Below are positions 15,301 through 27,300 of a stretch of DNA of 64,000 bases, in pieces. The translations under genes and the position numbers were made by a program. The DNA is from Agelaius tricolor. Lineage: Eukaryota > Chordata > Aves > Passeriformes > Icteridae. Within the stretch, counting starts at the first letter, position 1; each line of letters starts with the position of its first letter. The notes beneath the pieces were generated by a model. The model worked only from the letters and a program-made list of their open reading frames with translations, had not been told where the DNA came from and made no database searches. The stretch is taken from positions 5,687,001 through 5,751,000 of the forward strand of contig JALJCS010000020.1 in the NCBI GenBank assembly GCA_023055355.1, written 5' to 3'.

Positions 15301-18300
15301 CCTTTCATGTTAAACACTAATCCATCTGCTAAAGGCCTCTCTGGCAGAGAGGAGCGTCGCCACTGTTAGGCAGAGAAAAGTGATGAGGCTTTGCTTTAAG
15401 GTTGTATGTGCACTGCCTATTAGCATGTGTAGAGAGTACTGAGCACTGATGTATTAATTTTATCTCTGGGGTAATGCACTGCCTTTACAAAAGCTGAATT
15501 TTCACACCAGTATTTTCCCAATATCATAAAACTTAATGCTGAAATGCCTCTAACCTTTCTGCATTTAAATCGCAAAAAGCTTGGTCCTTGCCACTTCAAA
15601 GCTTTTTGGTTTGTCTAAATGCAGATTGCTTAAAATAAATCATGTTTCATCAGCAAATTTCGAATGTGTATTTAATGTGTCACACATAGCAATATTTTAA
15701 TTTCTTCCTTAAACCTTCCTTCATGCTCTTGAAAAGGCAGTGAAAATCACTTTAATGTCTATACTTGTTCTGTTACAAAGTGTCACATGAGTTTTCAGGT
15801 AGCTCTTAACTTTTTTGCTAATGAAAGTGGTAATTTCTAAAATGTTGATGTTCTTACCCTTTAAACAATCAGCTTCTTTCCAGTTTGTCCAACAAATATA
15901 GAAAGCAATACCTGCTTAACTTTTATATGACACTTTTGATGCACTAAGTATAATTATGCATGGGAGGCGCTTCAGCACCAGTTTACTAACCAAAAAGTAG
16001 AATTGTGAATATTGAACAGCTCGCCTCCCACTTTGATTTTTTAATGCCTGTTTCCCTCCTTAACAGGTGGTGAGGTAGTAAAAATAGCCCAGCTGGCTTC
16101 TATAGCAGGAGCACAAGGCAGGATTGCTCAGCCAGAGACCCCAGTGACTCTGCAGTTCCAAGGGAACAAGTTCACCCTGTCACACAGTCAGCTCCGCCAG
16201 CTCACTGCAGGGCAGCCCCTGCAGCTACAAGGTACTTACTTCAACAAAGGAAATTTTCCATTATTCAGAATGCTCATGTTTTGATATGGGCACCATGTTC
16301 CTTGTTGCTGGAGATTTTTCCATCCCCAGTGCTTGTATTGTCCTGCTCTTCCTATTTTCTGTGAGCCAAGGTAGCTCTGGTTTGAAAAGTGAATGCCTAT
16401 CAGATGAAAGACATGGTTAGTTTCTTTTTCTGTATTGTATTTGAAAAATGTTATTTCCTTTGTTTCCACATCCATGCAGTGCAGCTAAAGTAAGGTGAGG
16501 CATTATTTGCTAAAAACTCCCTGCTGAGCAGAAGCAGAAAAACTGAGAACATTCTTGGCTTATTCTGAAATTGTGTAAATAATACTTCAAGATTGGCATG
16601 CTTCTGAATTTTGGCCCATTTATTGCCCTTGTCTGAATGCTCTACCTGCACTATATTTTGTTCTCAAATCTCCCTTGCTGGTGGTGTGTATTGCCAAATT
16701 TAGGAGAACTGGCATATCTTCATTCTCTGTGGCCAACTAAATAGAGGGAATTTTAAATGAAGACTTTCTGTTTGATTGGATTTTGTCCAAGTTCTGTATA
16801 AATACCTAGATTAGAATGATACCCCTATGACATGAAACTCCTCTTCAGCTATGAATACTTGGGTGTTTCCCTCCTTTTTGGCAGATTGGTGTAATGAATG
16901 TGTCTTTAATATTTAACATAGTTTGAAGCAGTAATGATCAGCTTGTAACACTAATAGATTTTGCTAGAGAACACAAATTCTTTTCCACCCTAATGTTTGT
17001 TAAAATCCTCCACTGCAGGAAGTGTCCTTCAGATTGTGTCAGCCCCTGGGCAGCAGTACCTGAGGCCTCAGGGCCCCGTGGTCATGCAGACAGTTTCCCA
17101 AGCAGGAACAGTGCAGAACGCCCTGAATGCTTTAGGAAACCAGCACCAGGCAGGTGGCCCAGCTTCCACTGCAGTCACACAGCAAGGTGGGTTCTCCAGC
17201 CTGAAGAAATGTCTCTGTCTAAATATTTAATTGTTTAAATCACATTCATATATAACTCCAAATTGTTGCAGATCATAATTCTCTAAGTTGAGCTCAGAAG
17301 TGGGTAAACTATGAGGCAAATCTTTGCAGTTTGTATTTGGTGTGTGCTGGAGTTTTAAGGACATTTTTAGTACAAACTTAGGAAAGCATGTAACTTAATT
17401 ATAGATTTTTTTTTACCAGTTTCACCTGTGATCAAAATTTTTTTTTTGAGAAGTAAATTTTAAACACTTTGTTACTTTTTGCAAGGAAAAATCAAGGGTG
17501 ATAATTTTTTATACTGGCAGAGAATGTCCAGTGGTTGTCTCCATTTTTCCACATTGATTTTTTTTATCTAATTTCTTTCACTTTTCTAGCTGATCAAGCT
17601 ACAATTTTCCATTTCCCTCTGCAAATATTGCTTAGGTATTTGGTGCCTTGCTGTAAATGTGATCAGTTCCTTGCTTAAAAACACAACCAAGATGTTGAAA
17701 AAAATAATGGAGAAATTTATGCATTTACAACAAAACAGATTATTAAATGAAGATAAATATAACACTAGGAGTTCATTCCCTGAAAATGGCCATCTGCTGT
17801 CATTTTCTTGGGATATAAAAAAACATTCCTTCAAAATGGTGTGATGCTCTTACAGTGTAGTTAACTGTCTGGGTAAGCATCTGCTAATAGTTGAAATCAC
17901 AAGAATGCTACTGAGATTCCATTAGATGTTTTCACCAATTTGTAGATACACTCAATTGATGTATTTTCTGAAAAATCTTAGATGATTTGCTCAAGATAAG
18001 TTAAAACAATCTTTTTCTGAATTAGAACATTTTCTATTTTCTATTGTGTTCATATTAACATTTTCTGAATGTCAATGTGTATATTGCACTGTGCATGACA
18101 TTTTGAATAAGGTACAGATGGAGCACAGCACTTTGCTTTGTACAAAGCAAAATAAAATTCCATTGATCTATCTTGGATTTTTGTGAGAACAGTTCATGTG
18201 AATATCTGTCAGAGATCTGTTGTATAATAAAGTACAAAGTTGCAATACTCAATGGACATTTAGACTAAAAATTTGTCTGCAGCAATGATGTGTTACAGCT

Positions 18301-21300
18301 ATGAAATATCTACTTATTGAAAATAATAAAGGGACCAATTTTCAGATGAATAAATATATAAACACAAGGTTTATCCTCAGTTTGTATTCCAGGTAGAGCT
18401 GCAGTTACTAATTTGCCATCTGGTGACATGGGAGCAGTGTTAAAACCAGCACCTTTGCATGGACAGTCACAGGTACTCAATTTTTATTTTCTTGTGGAAA
18501 CACCACTTTTCAGAATCAATAATAAGTCTATGTAATAGTTGAAAGCTATAATTTGCAAAGCTGGAATTAATTAGGGACTTTGATGATTATAGAGTAGGTA
18601 AATATCCCAGTTTCTGTCCATGTTTCAGGTTGACAGATCTGACACATTTGTAATCCGTAGATAAAATAATCTGGTGTATAAAGGTAGCTGGCAGCTTTCT
18701 TGTGCTGTGATGGACAGGTTTGAATTATATAGTAATGCATACATAAAGAAAACGTGGGTTTTTTGTGTTTTGAACACAATAGCAATCGGGCAAATTTTTA
18801 TAGATTTCCAATCTTAAGTTTTTGGATAAGATACTCAAGCAACTTACAAAGTGCAGGGAAACATCAAGAATATATCAAAAGCTATGAAAATATACCTTTA
18901 AAAAGCAAGAAGATACTAAACTAAGGTAGAATTGACTCTTTGATAGGAACTGAATTCAGCTGTAGTCTTCAGATTTTATCTGAAATTTATACCTTTAATA
19001 ATTGCTCTAAGTAGTAATTCTACTCTAGGATCTGTACTCTGATCCTGACAGTTTCTAAAGAAACTCAAATAGATAGATCCTAAAGAACCTCAAATGCCTC
19101 ATTTATTATTACTGTGATGAGCAGCAGATGTGGTTTTCATTCCCCTTCTTTGGCAAAGGAGACGTTTGAGGAGAAGAACCGGCTCTTGAAGGAGCGCCTG
19201 GACAGGATCTTCTCGGGCAACGAGCGCCGCTGCTCGCGGGCGCCGGTGTACGGCCGGGACGTGCTGAGGGTTTGCTCCCTGGCTGGGGACACAAGGGCCT
19301 CCCAGCTGCCTTCCAGTCAGGCCAACAGCTGGAGGTGGGCTGGCTTTGTCAACTGCTGCCTTTCCACAAGTGCCTGCGGAGGCCCAAGTAACCCCTTGAG
19401 GGAAATGATCCTGGGGTTGGTTCAGCAACAGGAATCTCTGAAGGATCTTGTTAACAGGTAATGTGTGCCTAACAAGCCTCTACACATACAGTTATTTCTA
19501 AAATTTTTCGACAAGGCTTAAAACCTTCTTTCTGTTGATGAGCTTATTTGGTTTAGACTGGTTTATTTAGCAGTAAATGATATACAGCATGGAAGTAGCT
19601 GTTCTGTTGATGAGCTTATTTGGTTTAGACTGGTTTATTTAGCAGTAAATGATATACAGCATGGAAGTAGCAATAAGTCACTTCCTGTTTCCTTTAGATC
19701 TTTATAAACAAGTGTTTTCAGTGTCTCTTTCCTAATTTCAAGCCCAAGTTCAGTTGACCATACTTAGACTTACACTCTTATGCTTTTGGATTTACTTGAA
19801 TAGGTACCACTTGGACACAACTTACAAGAGTTAAGACCCAGAGATGCAGGCAGAAGCTGGTTTAGCCAAGACTGACTTTCCTTGCTGTGCCTGTGATTAT
19901 TGATGATTATTTTGTGTGTAGCTTTTTAAATCAATATTGCCTTGTTTTGACGCTTTTCACAGGGCTCTCTTCGTGTTGCCAGCTGCAGTTGCTGCTCCCC
20001 CGTGTTTCTATGTAGCAAATCCTCCCCCTTCATACAGTCACAGACTGAAACTCCTTAAGCACAGCCTGAGGCAGAAGGCAGCTCCACACTTGCATCAGTT
20101 GCAGCAGCTGACAACTCCTCACTTGCTGCAGTTCCCTGACCTCCGGCTGGTGCAGTATGACTCAGGTAAAGGACATTTGCTGACAAGATTTCAGTAATTT
20201 CCTCTATCACATGAATTGAATTTCTGTATAAAACCATTGTTGGTTTTTCTGTTTGAATTATAGGAAAATTAGAAGCTCTTGCTGTTTTGCTTCAGAAGTT
20301 GAAATCTGAAGGGCGCCGTGTGCTGATTTTGTCACAGATGATTCTGATGCTGGACATACTGGAGTTGTTCCTGAATTTCCATTTCCTCACCTTTGTGAGG
20401 ATTGATGAATATGCCAACCAGGAACAACGGCAGGTAAGTGTGTCCTACCAGCTGCCCACTGGTACAGCAATTTGTGCTGTCCAGGCTTTTATACACTACA
20501 GCAAAGAAAGGAAATTTGCCTTGTTTCGGATTCAGTTTGAAACACTTGACATGTTTTCATCCCATTATTTATTAGGCTATAGTGAATTTGGTTTGGTATT
20601 TTATTTTGGTGTGCATTGTATTTAGTCCTTGCTTTTATTCTGTTTTTGTAGGAGCTGATGAAGATTTTCAACAGAGACAAGCGCATTTTCTGTGCCATCC
20701 TCTCCTCTCACAGCCGTTCCACAGGAGTCAATCTTGTCGAGGCAGACACTGTTGTGTTCTATGACAATGATCTGAACCCAGTGATGGATGCAAAAGCTCA
20801 GGAGTGGTGTGACAGAATTGGGAGATGTAAAGATATCCATATATACAGGTGATGGTGACAGTCAACGTCTACTCTTTAACATGTTTTAATGTGAGGTTAG
20901 TTCAGAGAGTGCTGCCCCGGATGATCTGGAATAAAGTGGAAACAGTGCTGAAAACCACTTCCTTTCAATAAAAAAAAAAGTCAGAGTATCTATCCTATGA
21001 AAAAGCGGGGGGGATTTAACACTAAATGTAATAAATGAATCATACCTGCATGGGTATGTCTGTTAGTCTACATGGAATTTTTTAAGGGATCCTTTTCATT
21101 GTTGATTTTTGTTTTGTTTTTTCTGTTTTTTTTAATTACATAAATTATTAAAAGAAAACTCTAAAGGTCGTTGGTTTTTTTTGGGCCTGCACCATAACTG
21201 AAAAAGCTCCCACATATTACCACATTTTAAACATTTAGTGGTATTGTCTAGGACAGTTTGTCTTTTTGTTTCTGAAAGCTGGTTTGGAAATGACTTACCA

Positions 21301-24300
21301 GATTTCTACTATGTTTTCCTTTTTTTTAGGCTTGTCAGTGGTAATTCTGTGGAAGAGAAACTTTTGAAAAATGGCACAAAGGACTTGATCAGAGAAGTGG
21401 CTGCTCAGGGAAATGACTATTCAATGGCCTTTTTAACACAGGTAAGTTAATATTCAGAATGCATTGAAACACCCATGTTGCAGCGTTTAATAAATTCAAG
21501 CATCTGTGTTGGAGTGTTTAATAGCAGTTTAGTAGAAATCTGTCTGGGCTAGAATTAATAAGGAGGCATATTGGATTTCATGATTGCTTGAACTCTCAGT
21601 GTTGGGGCCACATTCTTTCAAATATTGTCCATCTGTTTTGTTCTGTTATTTGCATAGTGATGCACAGACATCACCCATGACTTAATATATTGTGGTTTCT
21701 TCACACTGCTGCAGAATTCTGCAGGACTTGTAAGGGTGAAAGTCTCAACAGCTTTAAAAATGTGAAATAAGTTTAATAAATGTAGATATTTAGAGAGCTA
21801 GGCTCTGAATTGTTGCTCTGAAAATAGATGAGGCAGTGACTGCACTGGTGAAGCCAGGCTGTCCGCTGGCACTCCTGATATAGAAAAAAAAATAGTATGT
21901 TCCCAAAAACTGAATGTATTTCTCTTTTTTCTTTCCATTTACCAAGCAAACAATTCAGGAATTGTTTGAGGTTCATTCTCCTATGGAGGATTCTGGATTT
22001 AGAGTGAAAGCAGAAGAATTTGTAGTACTTTCTCAAGAGCCGTCTCCAGCAGAAAATATTTCACCTAAAGTTGCAAGACCATTCATAGAGGTAATGATTA
22101 ACACATACATTAAAAATATAGCTGTGCAACACTAGTATTAAACAGCTGAGTAATCCCATTTTATTTGGGTAAATTCTGTCAGTCTCTTTTTCTTGTAGTT
22201 TTATGCTCTTTTGTCATTTGCCTTGTGACAAAACTTCCAAAAACCCAAAGCTGAATTTTATAATTTCTGGGACTGTTTCTCTTGCTGCAGCAGAGACTTA
22301 CTCCAGAAATTTGTGTTGCATTTCATTGACTCCTTATGGAGTTCCTTTCCATATTTTTGAAGTCTTAATTATTTTTAAAATATATCTCTCTGAAAGGCCC
22401 TCAACAGCATTGAACGAGAAGATGAGGAGTCAAATGATCACATACAAGAAACAGGATCTGAGTCAAGCATTGAACCTTTAATCTCAGAGCTCTGTGAGAC
22501 AAAATACAATGAAGAGCCCTCACAGCTGCAGGAGTTAGTTGCTGTTGTGGATCAGGTACCATGACTTCCCTTGAATAGCTGGCTAAAAAGTAATCTTTAG
22601 TTCAAATGTTTCAATTTCTTTGCAGTCTGACCTTAAAGCAACTTTGTTGTTTCTCCCATTAAATGGAAGGGAGATCTCCCACTGCTTTAGAATGTTAAGA
22701 TGAGTTTGAAGGAGAGCTTTGATACTTCATGTAATGTTTCTTTTATTATCCTCAAAGTAACATTTTTTCCCTTTGATACTTCCCTCAGCTGACTCCAATT
22801 GAGAAGTATGCTTTGAATTATCTGGAGCTCTTCCACGGTTCAGTTGATGACAATGAGCCACGGTTGAGTGAGGTAAAACAAATCTTTCTTTGCCATGTTA
22901 TTCTGTCACAGAACAACATTTATTATATTTTCAATATGAAATGGAAGTTTCTCCAATGATGTGGAATATATTGTAGGCACTTCTGTGATCTGTAGCACTT
23001 CTTTCTATACCTTATGAACAGCATAATGTATTACAGAGAGCTCATTATTTTGGGATTCTGTGGTTTAAGCAGGTGTCAGTTGTTAATTTCTTTTTTATAA
23101 AATGGGAATTGCTTTCAGCCAGGCTCAGCAAATATTTGTTGTACTCCATTGATAGCAGGGGAAAAAATTTCATTAGTTTTAGTGAGCCTGTGTTCTGGTT
23201 GTCTTCATTGTTTAACTGAAATTCTTTGATTGCTTTATATTGATGGTTTTAAAACCCTCCACAAAGACCAATAAATATCTTCTAAATGGCTGGGAAAGTA
23301 TCTGTTAAGAAATTGCTAAAAGATTCCTGTATCTGAAAATGTCAACGTTCAGGGTATTTATCCATAAAATTACAAATTGATGATTTCTAATCCGGTGTTT
23401 TACTGTATAAAGTTTCTAAGCAGTCTGACTTTAATCTAGATGGAACTGAAAACTGCAAAGAAAGCCTGGGAAGTCCAGCATATGAAGGAGTTAAAGGAAA
23501 GAGAGCAAAAAATGCTTTGGGAGGATGAAGAGGAACTTCTCACCTACACTCGGGAGGATGCGTACAACAAAGTAATTGTTGTTTAGTCTTGTTTTTTTCT
23601 AAATAGTTATTTCTTAACAGTTAGTCTGAGAATACCTTTACCCTTCAGGTTTCAGCTGGATCATTTGAATTATGTTCTCTTTTTGCTGTGTAGGAATATG
23701 TCTATGAAGGTCCAGATGGACAAACTGAAATTATGCCAGTAAGTAAAAGTAACACCAGGCAGCCTAAACAGGCTTTTTATTTTATGAAACATTAAGATCA
23801 GTGGAGAGTTAACATTGCAGTAATTACAGACTTTATTCTGTACAGCTCTGGACTCCTCCTACTCCACCTCAGGATGACAATGATATCTACATAGATTCTG
23901 TTATGTGCCTGATGTATGATACCACCCCTATTCCAGAGTCAAAACTGCCTCCAGTGTATGTCAGGAAGGAGCGTAAACGACACAAAACAGATCCCTCTGG
24001 TGAGTGTGTGCTCAAAACTGTTCTGGGATTTATTGCTGAAAGTTTAAAAAAATCAGTGGGGTTTTCCTGCCTCCAGTATATTCAGAATGCATTGAAACAC
24101 CCATGTTGCAGTGTTTAATAAATTCAAGCATCTGTGTTGGAGTCTGGTCCTGTAAAGATCAAATTTGCATTTGAAGGGATGAAAATTCTTGTCCCACCAT
24201 GGCTTGAAGCAGTGGAGTCACTGGAAGGCCCATTTCTTATGGTGTGTCTTCTCTTTAGACATGAAGATATTCTTAAAAGGACAGTCTTAGATAGCAGATA

Positions 24301-27300
24301 TTCTACTTTGTCAGCTAGGACAGGGCTGATCTTACTTTATAACAGGCTCTGTTTAGTTCCTGGCTGTGCTTTTCAGAGGCAGTGGGGAATACTCTGTACA
24401 TGTATGAGCATTTTGCAGCTGTAGGCAGAGGAATCAAAGACTGACAGTATCTGCCAATAATGCTTTATGTTTTGTCTTAGCAGCAGGTAGAAAGAAGAAG
24501 CAACGTCATGGGGAGACAGTTATCCCACCTCGTTCACTCTTTGATCGAGCAACTCCAGGAATGTTGAAAATGCGCCGAGAGGGCAAAGAGCAAAAGAAGA
24601 ACATCTTGTTGAAACAACAGACACAGTTTGCAAAGCCTTTGCCAACTCTTGTCAAACCAGCTACTGAGGCTGGACAGGATAATCCAGAGTGGTTGATCAG
24701 TGAAGACTGGGCACTTCTGCAGGTCAGATGATACCTGCAATTTCTGCTGTCATTATGTTTTTATTCCTGCACTTCATCTCTTTTAGGTTATTTCTAATTC
24801 TTAATGGCAATTTGCTGTCATGACTTGGAACAGCTTGCCTGTCATTTGTGCTCCTCTAAGGAGAAATTAAAGGTTAAAGTACAACATGTATGATTAAGCC
24901 CTATTGTTGTTTTAGAAAGCACTTATTATTATTCAGATTATTTGTGCTGGCTGGACACTGGATAATGCTGCTAAGGTTCTTCCCACTTTTGAGGGGAGAG
25001 CAGCATTTGAATAGCAGCTCCCCATTGTGGTATTTTCAGAGACCCCTGTTGAAGGGAGGAATGATGAATCTGACTCCATGTTCTTAGAAGGCTAATTTAT
25101 TATTTTATGTTACTATATTATATAAAAGAATACTATACTAAACTATACTAAAGAATAGAGAAAAACTTGTGACTCCTTCCAGAGCCCTGACACAGCCTGA
25201 CTGTGATTGGTCATTAAGTAAAAACAATTCATATGTTGGATAAACAATCTCCAACCACATTCCAAAGCAGCAAAATGCAGGAGAAGCCAATGAGATGATA
25301 TTGTTTTCCTTTTTCTCTGAGGCTTCTCAGCTTCCCAGGAGAAGAATCCTGGGCAAAAGGATTTTTCAGAAAATATGACAGTGACAGCCCGTCCCTCTCA
25401 TACCAATCTCCAGCTGTTTCCCTGCACATCAGTCAGCATTAAGGCACCTTATGCCTGTTCATTCTCTGTGACTGTAGCTGAGCACAGAGCCTTAGCTCTG
25501 AGCTGTCCCACTATGCTAATGGTGTGTGGGCACACGCTGGTAAGGGAAGGTTTGGAAGATGGCAATGATTTGTCACCTGATGCATTTGTGCTTTTCTCTG
25601 TTGCAGGCAGTGAAGCAGCTGCTGGAGCTTCCTTTAAACCTTGCTGTTGTGTCACCAGCACACACTCCCAACTGGGACCTGGTCAGTGATGTTGTTAACT
25701 CCTGCAGCAGAGTCTATCGCTCGCCCAAGCAGTGCCGCAACCGATACGAGAATGTCATAATTCCAAGGGAGGAGGGAAAGGTGAGCTCACCTGCAGTGAT
25801 GCGTCCTTTTTTTACCTTAAGTTGTAGAGTTTTTTTTTCCTTAACTCCATAAACACTTGTTTTTTGTTAAACGTTTCAACAGTGTAAATAAATAACTTTT
25901 AAAAGATCTTTTTTAAATTATTCTCATCAGGATTTCCACTTATTTTATGTGATTTCTTTGAAAAGAAAAAGCACCTGAACAAAATCTTCCACAAAAGATC
26001 ATCTAACTTTCCTTCTTATTTTACAGCTAATGTACGAAGCTAATCCTAAAAAGAAGACAAAAAGTATTTATAAGGTGTGCATTGGTATTCTTTCAAAATC
26101 AAATCTAGACACTGTGGTATTTAGCAGCAATGGAGGTGGGCAGATAATTCATATGAGATCCATGTTGAGTGTTACTTGAGTTCTGAAACATCAATTAAAA
26201 TTCCAAATTTATTTTTCCTTTCTTTGTTGATACAGTGGATTGACACCAGACTTCAGCTTTTGGATTTGATAGATAAATTTTAGATCATGCAAGAAGTTTG
26301 TGATTTCACTTAAACTGTAGTTGGCATTTTTCCACCATGTATCTTATCCTGATGGTATTTAAGATCTGTAAGAATGAACTTCATGCTAGAGTCTAAGTGG
26401 ATTACAAATACATAGTGAATTTGATGCCTGAAATACGTTTTAGTAAATGAGGATGATAGGACGCTACAGAAACAAAAACAAATTCCATGACTGTGAACAC
26501 CTTCTTCCAAACCACACAGCAATTTAGTGACAGAGTTGGGTGGAGAATCCAGAACTTCTGGCTGTAGTCTCATTCTCTGACTGCTAAGGAGGTTTGTCCC
26601 TGACTGGCAGTTTCTGCTTAGGAGAAGCCAAATGTTAGACTGGCATGGTGTGTGGATGTTAACCTAGCTTTGTTGGGAGAGCAGTGCAGTGATGGTTTTG
26701 TTTTATTATCTTACGTGTGCGCTATGCATAACTATAAACTAATGGGCTCTTGGTTTGGGTAATGAATTAAACTTGCAAAATCTAAACTAAAGCAAAGATT
26801 CTTTCTCAAATTAGAGTTTGCCATTTTGTATGTCCCCAAGTGCTGATGCCAGTGTGACCGTGAGAACTGCTCCTTATTTTGCTCTTTCTTTATATATTTC
26901 CCATAGAGTTTTGTGTGACAGTAAGTTATCAGTGACACGAGGCAGGACCCAGTCTGTGATAGATATGTTGGAGAGTGTTTTTAAATAATCTACGAGCGCG
27001 CCTTGTGTTTAAACGTAGACAAAATGCCCTGTTGGGTGAGTTTGCAATTGAAAGTTGGTTTGTTTTCTTTTTTTAGACTAAAAACAGTCGCCCACTTCGT
27101 ACCAATCAGATCTATGCTCAAGATGAGGGTGCAACCCACACACAGCTTTATACTAATCATTTTGAGATGATGAAAATGATTGCAGGGAAAAGAAGTCCAC
27201 CTATCAAACCTCTGTAAGTTTACCTCCATTTGATCTCCACAGATCTCCTGGAAACTTGTTTTGAATGGCTCTCAAAACCCAGAGTTATTCTGCACTTTTT

